Shown: in pieces, positions 10,657 through 21,271 of the stretch
Layout: each line of letters opens with the position of its first letter
Position numbering within the stretch: the first letter of the stretch is position 1
Assembly (NCBI GenBank): GCA_946902985.2
Contig: OX336388.2
Span: forward strand, 374,033,387-374,097,386
DNA: 64,000 nt
Direction: 5' to 3'
DNA from: Meconema thalassinum
Lineage: Eukaryota > Arthropoda > Insecta > Orthoptera > Tettigoniidae
The notes under the pieces: model-generated
Told to the model about the DNA's origin: nothing
Database searches by the model: none
Seen by the model: the letters and a program-made list of their open reading frames with translations, nothing else
Translations under genes and position numbers: made by a program

Positions 10657-11040
10657 AAACATATGTATTCAATAGATTACCTTTTGGAGTGAAAAATAGT
10701 GGTCCGATGATGATCCGAGCACTAGATGAAAATTTGTCAGATGCAGTTAAGGAGCATGTGGTGAGCTATATTGATGACCTGATTATAGCGTCTGAGACAG
10801 CGGAAGAGCATATCAGGCACCTTCGAATGCTATTTGAAGATCTTAGGAGGACGAACTTCAAGGTGAATTTCAACAAATGTCAGTTCTTTCATGAAGAAAT
10901 TGAATTTCTTGGACATAGAATCGATGGAGATGGTTATAGGCCCAATCCGAAGAAGATTATGGCTATTTCAGAGTTTCCAACCCCACGAAAGATTAAAGAG
11001 GTACGGCAGTTTTTAGGCATGTGTCAGTTTTTTCAACACA
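10657..11040 (+). pseudogene. Gypsy-type pol fragment: reverse transcriptase C-terminal half
   Basis: The open frame begins inside RT at NRLPFGVKNS (truncated upstream; 'acatatgtattc' marks the junction) and runs through catalytic YIDD (VSYIDDLIIASE), the thumb segment KVNFNKCQFF and EFLGHRIDGDGY, to RQFLGMCQFF. The frame breaks in a run of six T at 11028-11033; reading continues in another frame. The fingers and palm N-terminal part, the protease and gag are missing. It is the first of three frame segments of a single pol gene (10657-12696). No LTR is visible on either side. Confidence 0.9.
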
Positions 11041-11692
11041 TTGTCCTGAATATACTGAAACGATGGCACCTCTGCAGGATTTACTAAGAAAGGGAAATCG
11101 ATGGAAATGGGACGACAGGTGCAATCAAGCGTTTTTAACGGCTAAGAACATGTTGATCCAAAATATCAAGCTTGAGTACCCAGATTTTACACGAAGATTT
11201 TTTGTGGAGACAGACGCATCCAAAATAGGTATTAGTGGGATCCTATATCAGCTGGACGATACCAACAAACATAGGTATTTAGCTTTCACCAGTCGCAAGC
11301 TCAGGAATTGTGAGAAGAATTACTATGCAACTGAGTTAGAGGCATTAGCAGTGGTTCATGCTCTTAAGACGTGGAAGAAGGTGTTGTTTGGACATGACAT
11401 AACAGTGATCACAGATCATAAAGCCCTCCGATGTATTATGAAGACAGACTTAGCGAGTGACCGCATCACCAGATGGGCTCTGTTCTTACAACAATTTAAC
11501 CCAACTGTTGTACATAGACCTGGGAAATTAAATCTATTAGCAGATGTGTTGAGCAGAAACCCTTGTGAGGAAGTAATTGTCAACCATATAAATTTGATTC
11601 AAGAGGATAATGGTACTCTAGAAAAGTTGAAGATGTTAGCGCAAACTCAGAAGAGATATGCACCTTTGCGAAGAATTTACCGTTTTTTTTGA
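11035..11692 (+). pseudogene. Gypsy-type pol fragment: connection and RNase H
   Basis: Continues the RT after the T6 break (CPEYTETMAPLQDLL). RNase H motifs are visible: VETDASKIGISGIL (catalytic D), ATELEALAVVHAL (catalytic E) and VITDHKALR (catalytic D), followed by the typical HRPGKLNLLADVLSRN end. The frame then stops just after a run of eight T at 11683-11690, and the integrase begins at once in the next frame. Apart from those two homopolymer slips the protein is intact. Confidence 0.9.
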
Positions 11693-12696
11693 CACGCAGG
11701 ATGGACAACGCTGATCCAGATTTTCAAAGAACTGAGATAGAGGCTAGCAAATATCATATTATGGGAGGTGTTATATGCCAATATATCGACCAGGATCATA
11801 CTAAACTTAGAGTAGTGATCCCACCCAAGCTTGTCAAACCAGTTATTTGGATGATACACCGAACTGCAGCTCATGTAGGTGTAGACAAGACTTTGGCTCT
11901 CGCTCAAGAAACCTTCGTTTGGAGACAAATGGGACAAACGATTCGCGACGTCATAAAGACCTGTGACAGTTGTCAGCGAAGTAAATATTCATCTAAGCTA
12001 ATGAAAGAAGTTCCTAGATCAATATTACCCAGCAAGCCAAGAGAACGTTTCGCTACGGACATTTTCGGTCCGATTCCTCGTTCGACGAAAGGAAATCAGT
12101 TTGTTTTGGTAACAGTAGACGTATTTTCTAAATACGTATCTCTATGCCCTATCCAGAAAGCTACATCCAAGTACGTGATCAACAGATTAGAGAAAACAGT
12201 TATTCCAAGTATGGGGAAACCTGAAGTTTTGTTGAGTGACCATGGATCACAATTCACCAGTATGGAATTTTCTACTGCTATGGAACGTTTAGGAATAAGG
12301 CATGTGTTTAATTCTGTGCGGTATCCAGAGGGAAATCCAGCCGAAAGAATTATGCCGGAAATCAGTAAAATGTGCCGCTTATATGTGTCAAGGCAACACC
12401 ATAGATGGATGGAAGTGATACCCATCATTATTCAATGCTTGAATTCCACAGTACATGAAAGCACAGGACAGATTCCGTCCATGCTTCATCATGGATTGAA
12501 ACCTGATAGACCATGGGACCGAGTCGTGAGGGCACCAGTAGATCCTCAACCCACACAAGAAAGAAGAGTCGAGATGGCAGGAGAGAGACTCAGAAGACAG
12601 GCGGAGAAGAGAGCCAGGAGACAAGCAGGAAGGAGGTTCCACGAACCATTTCAAGAAAATGATGAGGTGCTGATTAGGAAGCCAGTCACCAACTAG
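11689..12696 (+). pseudogene. Gypsy-type pol fragment: integrase, 335 codons
   Basis: It inserts the cDNA into the host genome. HHCC zinc-binding N-terminal domain: H57 and H62 (IHRTAAHVGVDK), C92 and C95 (TCDSCQRS). Catalytic triad D124 (FATDIFGP), D184 (LLSDHGSQFTS) and E219 (GNPAERI); D184 to E219 is 35 residues, the D35E spacing of retroviral-type integrases. A basic, arginine-rich C-terminal tail follows (ERLRRQAEKRARRQAGRRF) and a short EVLIRKP end. Intact over its length. The element is truncated upstream and has no LTR or envelope here. Confidence 0.92.
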
Positions 12697-12814
12697 CTAA
12701 TAACTCTCCCTGAGATGTAGACTCTCAATATCTCAGAATCCATATAAGGAAACAATATCGAACATGATGTAATGCTCTATTAGGCAAATCTTATAATGCC
12801 AGTGCTACCAGTAT

Positions 12815-13035
12815 TCTAAACAGGTCTAATTATAGGAATAAGATATACAAGATATACAAAGCAAAAAGCAAAATTTTAAAAAAGGCACAAGCTGAAAACA
12901 AACACAAAACCAAAACCAAGAAAGAAAAGCAAAAAGTAAAATTCAAGAGGAAAAGCAAAAAGCAAACACAAAACCAAAAACACAAAGTAAAAACAAAAAA
13001 GTAGAAAACAAACACAAAAGATACGCGAGGCAAAG
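12815..13035. repeat. A-rich AAAC/AAAGC tract
   Basis: Degenerate purine-rich DNA with AAGCAAAAAGC and AAACACAAAACC motifs, like 5880-5942. No coding potential. Confidence 0.8.
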
Positions 13036-13345
13036 CGCAGAGAAAAGTTTCTCATGAAAATGATTCTTATTCACAAGTGGATTAAACGAGTTTTGCTACT
13101 GGACGACTCATTTCACGTATTCCAACATGTTTTCGATCCATCATTGGGGGTCATCGTCAGCTTAAGGGGGAACATACAACTTAGAAGACATAACAATAAC
13201 GAGTCTAACTGTGCCTGTCATAAATATCATACAAATTATATACATTTCCTAGAACCAAATTTTGAAAAATGAATAAAAATAGTTACGATTTGAATTTTAA
13301 CAAGTAGTTCCGTGACGAACTAAAGAGCCTACTTTTCTTAAAAGT

Positions 13346-14081
13346 CCCCCAAGGGGCCCACGGCTGTTGGGACATGAGTTGGCGACCACGGGACCCCAGC
13401 TGAGTTCGGCATTGCTTCCACTTACTTGTGCCGGACTCCTCTCTGTCATCTTTCCTATCGACCACCCTTGGTCAACTCTTGTTCTTTTCGACCCCAACGG
13501 TATCAGGGCATCCGAGGCCTAGGGAGTATTTTACTTTCCCGCCTTAATTGGCCCTTGTCTCATCTTTCCTGATCCCTCAATCTTCGAGGGGTCAGGCCTT
13601 TTCTGTTCTCTTCCTATCTCCTGCCTTCTGCTCAAGGCAGGGCGTGTGTAGCCCCACCACTCCTGGTGCACCCTGGATAGGGCTACACCCTCGAAGGCTC
13701 ACGGCTGGTGAGTTCGGGAGTTGGCACCCCGAGGGATTCCTGACCTGGGTCCGTTTCTTTTTTTTTTTTTTCCTTTTTCCAGTGCCTCTGAGGCGGACCC
13801 TCTCCTCTTTCCCTTTCCCATCTGCCTCTTCTGGTTCTCCATCCTTCCAAGTCCCTTAATCCTCATTCTTCGAGGGTTGAGGGCATTTCTTTTCCTCCTT
13901 TCCGTTGTTTGCCTTATTCTTTATTTGTTTACCATTTCTTCTTCTAGTTTGTAATACTGTAGTTAGTATTGGTTATAGTTTTCATTACATTTTCATCTCA
14001 TCTTTCACTACTACCCTTAACCATTAGATGCCGATAACCTAGATGTTAGGCCCCTTAAAACAACAATTATCATCATCATCA
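13346..14081 (+). mobile_element. Repeat A, copy 2: full-length 736-bp retroposon
   Basis: A perfect 12-bp target duplication TTTCTTAAAAGT lies at 13334-13345 and 14082-14093. It starts CCCCCAAGG and ends GGCCCCTTAAAACAACAA plus (ATC)n. A 9-bp stem GTGTAGCCC/GGGCTACAC encloses a smaller CACCA/TGGTG stem near 13644-13687; in copy 1 the inner stem persists while the outer is decayed. The two modules with CACGGCTG (near 13360 and 13699) repeat. It is inserted in the outer HINE, so it is younger than that element. Confidence 0.85.
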
Positions 14082-14160
14082 TTTCTTAAAAGTTAAGATG
14101 CCAATGATTAATCTACATATACAGTACTTTTGTTGAATAATGACGAAATTAAGTGGTAAT

Positions 14161-14500
14161 ATTGAATATGAAAATCCACAGCCTGCTTCCAGTCGACCGA
14201 CCGGGTCAGGGAATGGAATGAATGAAGCCCCCATCTAGCGGCGAGGATATGAACTGTGCCAGCTGCCGAAGCCTGTCGCACTCCCCTGAGGCAATGATTA
14301 AATGAATGACAGATGAAATGAAATGATAGTGGAGAGTGTTGCTGGAATGAAATTTGTGACAGGGAAAACCGGAGTACCCGGAGAAAATCCTGTCTACCTC
14401 CGATTTGTCCAGTACAAATCTCACATGGAGTGATCGGGATTTGAATCACGAACTCAGCGGTGAGAGGCCGGCGTGCTGCCGTCTAAGCCACGGAGGCTCT
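14161..14500 (-). mobile_element. tRNA-derived SINE, family S3
   Basis: On the minus strand it starts GCCTCCGTGGCTTAGACGGC (box A TGGCTTAGACGG) with box B GATTCAAATCCCG and a long body ending in AATCCACAGCC read on plus. Target duplication AAGTGGTAAT (14151-14160) and AAGTGTTAAT (14501-14510), one mismatch. Sister copies are at 24075-24391 and 60113-60455. Confidence 0.9.
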
Positions 14501-14881
14501 AAGTGTTAATTTTAACATTTCTGATTAGTTCGAAATATACCTGCAATAGTGTAGTCTAATAGAGCACTACAGTTGGCAGCCCTGGTGACTCTGAGCGATG
14601 TATGTCCTCATGGAAATGAAACTGAAATATTATTATCTATATGTGTGCCAATTTTGGAATAGCTCCCATGCATACTTTCTGATATATTCAAAATGGAGGT
14701 CAAATTTTAATTAAGATTTTTCAGCAGTTGGTAGCACAGACGACATTTTCAAATATGGCCGTGAGATATTCAGGTATAGATCTTTACTGATAACAAATTT
14801 GGTTTCGATAGATGCAGTCATTTAGGAGTTGATAGGGACACACACACAGACAGACACACATTAGCACTTTTTCCTCATGTT

Positions 14882-16282
14882 TAGCCTACTTTTCACATTT
14901 TACAAAAATGAGGAAAAAGTAGACTTATGAGATCGATCCGGGCAAATGTGTGTCAGTCTGTCTGTCTGGCTGTGTGTCCCCCCCCCCCTATCAACTCCTA
15001 AACGGCTCTAGCAATCGGAACAAAATTTGGTACAAGTAAAGATCCATACCTGAATATCTCAATGCCGTGTTTGAGAATGATATCAGTGCTACCAACTGCT
15101 GAAAAATTGCAATTGAAATTTGAGCTCCGTGTTGGATATCTTGGAAGGTATGAATGGGAGCTATTTCAAAATTGGCAGACGTATAGATAATAATATTTCA
15201 GTTTAATTCCAGGAGGCCATACATGGCAGTGTTGCCAAAATGATTATAAGCGTGCTGATAGGTTTAATTTTTAAATGCATATAACTTCTAAAATATCAAC
15301 TGCAATTCAACCAAATTTCGTATGTGCTATGTGTATATCAACATATATGGCTGAGAGTATTCTTAAGAGCCAACAGAGCTGCCAACTATTAATAAATGCT
15401 CTCAATTTATTTTATCCAAATACCAATATATCAGTAAGTATGCAAACCGACAGCTTTAAACTATGCACACGTATAGTACCTGACATTCTAGATTAATTTG
15501 GAGTAAACTATATACGTCAGTGCTATCAACTTGATTCTATGCCTGCTGAGAGGTCCAACTTTAAATACATGTGACTTTCATACTATCACTTGGATTTCAA
15601 CCAAATTTCGTATGTGCTATGTGTACCATAACAGATATGACTTTGCGTATTCTTTAGAGCAACCAGGGCTGCCAACTGTTAATAAATGCTGTCTCTATTT
15701 TTGTTACCCTAATATCAATATATCAGAAAGTATGCAAGCCAATAGCTCTAAACTTTCCGCACGTATAGTACCTGGCATTCTAGGTTAATTTGGAGTAACT
15801 AATATACGTCAGTTCTGCCAACATGATTCTAAGCCTGCTGATAGGTCCAATTTTAAAATGCATGTAACTTCTATACTAACTGATGGATTTCATTCAAAAT
15901 TGGCACAACAATAGATCATATTATTTCAGATTATTTCTGACCAATACATGCATGACATTCTTGCCAACATGATTTTACGCGCGCTGTTAGATCCAATGTT
16001 TAACTGCATGTAACGTCCATGCTATCCATTGGACTTCAACCAAATTTTTTAGTATGTACCTTAAGAGATGGAACTAAGAATATATTCAGTCACCAGGGCT
16101 GCCAACTTTAATGCTCTATTAGGCTACATTATGCCAGTTTATACAGTATTTCGAACTAATTAGAAATATCGATATTACCAACTTAATTTCGTCATTAATC
16201 TAGAGAGATCCATATAGATTAATCATTGGCATGAATCTTAAATTTTAAGAAAAGGAGTCTAGTTCGTCACGGAAATTCTTGT
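14882..16282 (+). mobile_element. HINE/Helentron-like element (inner copy)
   Basis: Starts TAGCCTACTTTTCACATTTT (hairpin with AAAAAGTAGACTTATGAG), then GT-rich sequence, a C run (14982-14990), half-units of ~145 bp (the block GCTGCCAAC at 15378, 15668, 16098), then the inverted AAGAAAAGGAGTC, the decayed stem TAGTTC-GTCACG-GAAATT and CTTGT at 16278-16282. The left flank (14881) and right flank (16283) are both T; removing 14882-16282 restores the outer copy's 5' hairpin arm. Confidence 0.65.
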
Positions 16283-16305
16283 TACAAAATGTGAAAAGTA
16301 GGCTA

Positions 16306-16608
16306 AAAATTTAAGTTTTGCCTCTAATAGCAAGATGTGTGTGTTTCCTGGAAATGTATATAATTGTTATACAAGATCTATGACAGGCACAGGTGTAATA
16401 TTAATATACCGTTGTTCATTTTTGGCTTCTTAAGGGGCATGTATTCCCTTAACACTTTCCGGTCTGAGTGCGGGCTATGCCGTTAGGAGCGGAAAAAAAA
16501 TTGAAGACGAGCGCCGGGCTCGATCAGTGCCAACTTCGGAACTTGGTACTAAAATTAATTCTTCAGTCGTTGGCTCGAGTCCAAGCATAGGGCGTATTTC
16601 TGAACTTC
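16306..16608. other. No gene recognised
   Basis: Non-coding single-copy-looking sequence between the HINE and the SINE insertion site. It continues after the SINE at 16998. Confidence 0.5.
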
Positions 16609-16623
16609 TTATTGGCCCTCCTG

Positions 16624-16932
16624 CTTGCCACGGTGGGTGAGTGGTTATCGTGTCGGACTACCAACCCCAAGCTTGCAGATTCGCTCCTGGCCGAGGTAAG
16701 AGATTTTTGAAAGTGGCATGTTAAAGAACGCATTTGAATTCAGTAGGTCGTGTTCATAATGGCAAAATTAATCTCGGGATTTTCCGCCAACACAAAAAGT
16801 TCCTCCTCTCTATAGTGTCAAGGAGCGTAGATATCTAAGCTCCTTGACTCCATGGAGCGATAAAATTCGACATGAAAGCTCCCCTCTGTGCCCAATTAAC
16901 AAAGCTTGCACCCGGCATCCAAGGCCATACTA

Positions 16933-16984
<52 letters not shown>
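16624..16984 (+). mobile_element. tRNA-derived SINE, family S4, with (ATT)n tail
   Basis: A perfect target duplication TTATTGGCCCTCCTG lies at 16609-16623 and 16983-16997. The Pol III head has box A TGGGTGAGTGGTTATCG and box B AGATTCGCTCC. The 3' end is about 17 ATT units. Because the tail ends in ATT, the exact boundary of the duplication is ambiguous by two bases. Confidence 0.9.
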
Positions 16985-16987
<3 letters not shown>

Positions 16988-17087
16988 GGCCCTCCTGGTT
17001 CCTAATTGAGACAGTAGATGGTGGCAGGGGCACACTTCCTTTCAAACATGGAGGAAAGTCTCTAACTGGAGTATTTGTGGCTGATTC

Positions 17088-17842
17088 GGACGAAACAATT
17101 GGTCGCTACTTGGATAGACGACTGTCTGGACGAAACCATTGGTCACTACTTGGATAGACGAGTGTCTGGACGAAACCATTGGCCGCTACTTGGATAGACG
17201 ACTGTCTGGATGAAACCATTGGTCAGGAAGAATCCATTGGTCGCTACTTGGATAGACAACTGTCTGGACAAAACCATTGGTCGCTACTTGGATAGACGAC
17301 TGTCTGGACGAAACCATTGGCCGCTACTTGGATAGACGACTGTCTGGATGAAACCATTGGTCAGGAAGAATCCATTGGTCGCTACTTGGATAGACAACTG
17401 TCTGGACGAAACCATTGGTCGCTACTTGGATAGACGACTGTCTGAACGAAACCATTCGTCACTACTTGGATAGACGAGTGTCTGGACGAAACCATTGGCC
17501 GCTACTTGGATAGACGACTGTCTGGATGAAACCATTGGTCAGGAAGAATCCATTGGTCGCTACTTGGATAGACAACTGTCTGGACAAAACCATTGGTCGC
17601 TACTTGGATAGACGACTCTCTGGACGAAACCATTGGTCGCTACTTGGATAGACGACTGTCTGGATGAAACCATTGGTCAGGAAGAATCCATTGGTCGCTA
17701 CTTGGATAGACAACTGTCTGGACGAAACCATTGGTCGCTACTTGGATAGACGACTGTCTGGATGAAACCATTGGTCAGGAAGAATCCATTGGTCGCTACT
17801 TGGATAGACAACTGTCTGGACGAAACCATTGGTCGCTACTTG
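17088..17842. repeat. 40-bp minisatellite with 18-bp spacer and higher-order structure
   Basis: The monomer begins GGTCGCTACTTGGATAGACG and ends CTGGACGAAACCATT (40 bp). An 18-bp variant block GGTCAGGAAGAATCCATT starts at 17221, 17359, 17537, 17675 and 17773. The distances are 138, 178, 138 and 98, that is n x 40 + 18 with n = 3, 4, 3, 2. A linked GATAGACAACTG variant follows each spacer. This shows expansion by unequal exchange of a composite unit. Not a CRISPR: there are no unique spacers. Confidence 0.95.
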
Positions 17843-18123
17843 ACTAGATGAAAAACTTAGGTTATAAAAATGATGCTTGATGTGTATTCGCCAGGTATTG
17901 TAGGGGAAATCTTTAGAATATGTGTGGCGAAATTATTATGTTATTCATAATAGTTTTTCAACATACAGTACATATTTTCACATACACATCTACTCATTTC
18001 TACGCTGATTTTCAAGATATTTTTTATGCATTAACTTAATAACAAAATTATTGTAACAGATCTGGTTTTTTGAAATTTTTCTCTGTGAACTTTTTTATGG
18101 TACTACACAGTTACTTATTTTAT
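17843..18123. other. No gene recognised
   Basis: AT-rich non-coding sequence leading to the hammerhead-like motif at 18124. Confidence 0.5.
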
Positions 18124-18165
18124 ACCACGCTGAAGGAGGTCACAGTGTGACCAAAACCGGTACTG
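18124..18165 (+). ncRNA. Decayed hammerhead-ribozyme-like motif
   Basis: CTGAAGGA (for CTGATGA), a perfect stem GGTCAC-AGT-GTGACC, AAAAC (for GAAAC), CG, GTA. The block order and the short C-CG-GTA helix III match the Penelope-type motif at 10510, but core bases are changed, so it is probably inactive. Helix I is not evident. Confidence 0.4.
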
Positions 18166-18249
18166 TTTCAATATACTAAATATTGACTTCAGGTAAAAAT
18201 AAATAGTTTAATATAATTAACACGTCAATAAACATAAAATATAAACGTA

Positions 18250-19200
18250 ATTGTGTACGCGGTGTCTTGATACATGACTCACAAGACAATGCAGTGCTTC
18301 AAGAAGACCTGAACCTGGTCTATAAGTGGGCGATTGTAAATAAAATGAAAATAAACACAAGAAAATGTAGTCTCTTAAAAGTAGGGAAAGTGCGAAGGCA
18401 GGATTTTCAATATAACATTGGCTCGGAAATACTTGTAGAAGAAGATTCTTGCAAATATTTGGGCGTTCACGTAAGGAATGATATGAAATGGAGTAGTCAT
18501 GTAGGATGTGTAGTTTCAAAAGCTTACAAATCCCTGCACTTTGTAATGAGGGTATTAAAAGGAAGTAGTACCTCTGCTAAAGAATTAGGATATTTGTCAC
18601 TTGTAAGACCTATTCTGGAATATGCCTCGGTGGTTTGGGATCCATATCAAGTAGGGCTCATCAATGAGTTGGAAATGGTACAAAGAAAGGCCGCTAGATT
18701 TGTGCTCAGTGACTTTAATCCCAGGAGCAGTGTGAGCCGTATGTTAATGAAACTTGGGTGGGAATCACTGGAGGCTAGGAGGATGAAATCTAGACTCTGC
18801 GCTATGTACAACACGTATACAAATCAACCAGCATGGGGTGAGCTTAGCAAACGATTGGGAACACCCACTTACCTGGGTAGGAGCGATCATCCTTTCAAAG
18901 TTAAGGGCCGACCACAGCGAACAAATTATGGTAAATATTCTTTCGTAAAGCGTGCCATTGATAACTGGAACTCTCTACCTGCCGCAGTCTTAGAGCCTTT
19001 TCCCAAACATATAGGTGTGTTTAAAAAAAGACTGACTATTTGTGTAAATACTCCAGTTTAATTGTTGTATAATTGTTATTGAATTGTTATGTATAATTAT
19101 TTATTTGTTATGTATATCCAATTTGCCACCGGGGGACTCACCCCCCATTGCAAATAAATGAATGAATGAATGAATGAATGAATGAATGAATGAATGAATG
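18250..19200 (+). mobile_element. 5'-truncated Jockey/L2-type LINE with (ATGA)n tail
   Basis: ORF remnant 18267-19061, then a short 3' UTR with a G/C hairpin (GGGGGACTCACCCCCC at about 19133-19147) and at least ten ATGA units to 19200. A 3' hairpin followed by a short tandem repeat is typical of the CR1/L2 side of the Jockey superfamily. Confidence 0.8.
18267..19061 (+). pseudogene. LINE reverse-transcriptase C-terminal region (264 codons)
   Basis: It begins right after the RT catalytic loop (IHDSQDNAVLQEDLN) and carries the thumb region MKINTRKCSLLKVGK, KYLGVHVRNDMKWSSHV, LEYASVVWDPYQ and the C-terminal YSFVKRAIDNWNSLP...FKKRL signature of Jockey/CR1/L2 ORF2. Upstream bases read VYA in another frame, so a small deletion appears to have removed the DD of the YADD catalytic motif; this is inferred from spacing. 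No endonuclease is present. Non-functional. Confidence 0.85.
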
Positions 19201-20018
19201 ATTGCGGTCATTCCAGATTGCGTTCACCTCATTAGCAGTCCAGATTGCGGTCACTTTCATTTGAGGGAAGAACTATAAACATTCTAGCGTCCAGATTGCG
19301 ATCACTTTTCTTGGGAGACCGGTCCGGTTGTAATTCCCCTGGGGATTTCCTCACCTTTCACTTCCAATGTTGCCAATGTTGAGCTACATGTCATGTGTCA
19401 GTTCTCTTTGGTCCTGATACACTACATTAGCTGCAACCATAGTGTTCAATTTTTATGTTTACTAACAAAAGTTGATTACAAATGGGATTTAGAATCAAAC
19501 ACAGAACAAATTACTATTACGAGACGAATTTTTCGAGGTACCTATTATAAAAATAGATATCTCGCGCTTCAAATGGGAGAGGAGGGGCAGAAATTAAAAA
19601 TTATACCCTGTAAGTATAAAAATTTCCATTACAACAATTTTGTTGAAATTGAAGGTCGTTGATTCCGATCCTGAAACGTTTTTATTCTTAAGACTGAAAA
19701 TGTTATAATCATTGCTTTATGAGGTGCCGTCAGATTGGGAGGGACTTGATTCTTTTAAGTGAAGGTTCATGGCGTGTGCTCAGCTGAACACTGAACAGTA
19801 TGCTTTGGTTAGGTAGTGAAATATCAGTTTCCCCTTGTAACCCACAAAACTTACGGAAGGTATGAGTTAGTCGGGAAGAACCAAGAACCAAGGGCCGGTC
19901 TCTCAAGAAAAGTGACCGCAATCTGGACGCTGGAATGCTTCTAGTTCTTCCCTAAAATGAAAGTGACCGCAATCTGGACTGCTAATGAGGTGAACGCAAT
20001 CTGGAATGACCGCAATCA
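19199..20018. mobile_element. TIR element with ~126-bp termini made of repeated 16-bp motifs
   Basis: The left terminus 19199-19325 and the right terminus 19893-20018 are inverted copies with few mismatches (both start TGATTGCGGTCATTCCAGAT). Each terminus holds four direct copies of a TCCAGATTGCGGTCAC-like motif, which look like transposase binding sites. The interior (~565 bp) has an 89-codon ORF (19393-19662) without recognisable domain. The left end sits at the end of the LINE's (ATGA)n tail, so the target duplication cannot be read. Superfamily not assigned. Confidence 0.85.
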
Positions 20019-20261
20019 GGACACATGCTTGCATCATGCTTGTTATCTAAATTTATGCCCCGGGTTCAAGGCTGTCCTAGAGCATAATTTTTTACTCCTT
20101 TTTAATTTGTATATTATATTCTCCCTACCTCTTAATGGATGTTTTCTACTACTAGGTTTTATTCAAATTATCTACGGGGGCCATTTAATAAATGATGAAC
20201 AATGTTAGACGGAATTGTTCTCGTTCCTCACTTGAATTTGTGTTTTCCCTACTTCCTGTTC

Positions 20262-20612
20262 AACGCCGTTAGCGTTCTTGGCTGTCCGCCCGGAGGTCCA
20301 GGTTTCATTCCCGGCTCTGCCAAGAAATTTTAATTCTGATGTGAGGGCCGGAACGGGGTACACTCAGCCTAGTGAGGCAGAACTGAAAACTTCAGTCATT
20401 CTCGAAGTGGTGCTTCATGGATTCCCCACTTCTACTCCAGGCATGGTTCCTAATTTAATGCCATGGCCGCCCCATTCCCAATCCTATACCCAATTTACAA
20501 ATACACATACTAGTACAGCCATCACAATAACACAGGTTATCACACAAATTTCCACACATACCCAAATACACGGGGATATATGAAGATGATGTCGCAGCCC
20601 CTAAAATAAGCT
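20262..20612 (+). mobile_element. tRNA-derived SINE, family S5
   Basis: Box A-like CGTTAGCGTTCTTGGC and box B CCAGGTTTCATTCCCGG (about 20298-20314). The body shares GGAACGGGGTACACTCAGCC with the other SINEs. The 3' part GATGATGTCGCAGCCCCTAA (about 20584-20603) is the same sequence found reversed at 24425, 43703 and 49825. Confidence 0.8.
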
Positions 20613-21260
20613 ACAAAAGCATTCTCTTTTGGTTGTGAGTTATTATTATTATTTAGTGTAAACATTTCTCGCTGAACTCATTAGACTACATGAGCACTTA
20701 ACGCCCCCGTAAAGCAGCACCTTATCTGAGAATTAATCTGATCCTGCAACTTGGACACACCAAGCAAATTCTGCAGAATTTACCCGGCTGTATTCCGAGT
20801 TCACAAGAGAAGTAATGAGACAGCGCTCCGACTTGGTCTCTTCAGTCAGCACTTAATCAGTTGTTCAATTAAGGGCCAAAGGCATCTTTGGTAATCCGTA
20901 GTTATCTGAAGACCAGTGTTATAGTGGTAACTGCAGTAGTGTAAAGAAAGTCAGAAAGCTCGTAGTTTTCCTTACGATTAATCTCGCTATCATAATTCAA
21001 GGCCCTCCTTTTAACGTGGAATCCCAAACACCAGACATGACATTTCTCCTCGAAAATATCACTTGCATTAACCGAGAATCCAACCCCGACCACCTTTCTG
21101 AAAGGCAGGCAATTTAACGACTCCGTTTTAGTACCGGTAGTGTTACTTACCGTCTTATAAAGGTATCTTCAACTTCCGTATGTTAAAAATCAAATGGGCA
21201 ACTCTGACAACGTTGCTATTTCGCCAGCTGAGAAGCGAAATACACTACGGATGCCGGTAT
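20613..21260. other. No gene recognised
   Basis: Non-coding. No domain-bearing ORF, repeat or hairpin stood out. Confidence 0.5.
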
Positions 21261-21271
21261 TTATAAAATTC

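Larger units (their letters stand above)
13300..16305 (-). mobile_element. HINE/Helentron-like element (outer copy), interrupted by three insertions
   Basis: The 3' end is at 13300: on the minus strand TAGTTCGTCACGGAACTACTTGT, a TAGTTC/GAACTA stem-loop 5 bases from the end, preceded by AAGAAAAGTAGGCTC. The 5' end is at 16305 (minus strand TAGCCTACTTTTCACATTTT). Flanks are A (13299) and A (16306), so T|T in element orientation. It is interrupted by repeat A (13346-14081), a SINE (14161-14500) and an inverted copy of its own family (14882-16282) that entered its 5' terminal hairpin. Non-coding; no Rep/helicase is seen. Confidence 0.65.

Noticed and set aside
16906..17157. ORFs running through the (ATT)n tract into the minisatellite
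   Set aside because: Poly-Tyr/poly-Asn translation of a microsatellite; not a gene.
17088..17842. Possible CRISPR array
   Set aside because: Units are contiguous 40-mers with no unique spacers, and the genome context is animal.
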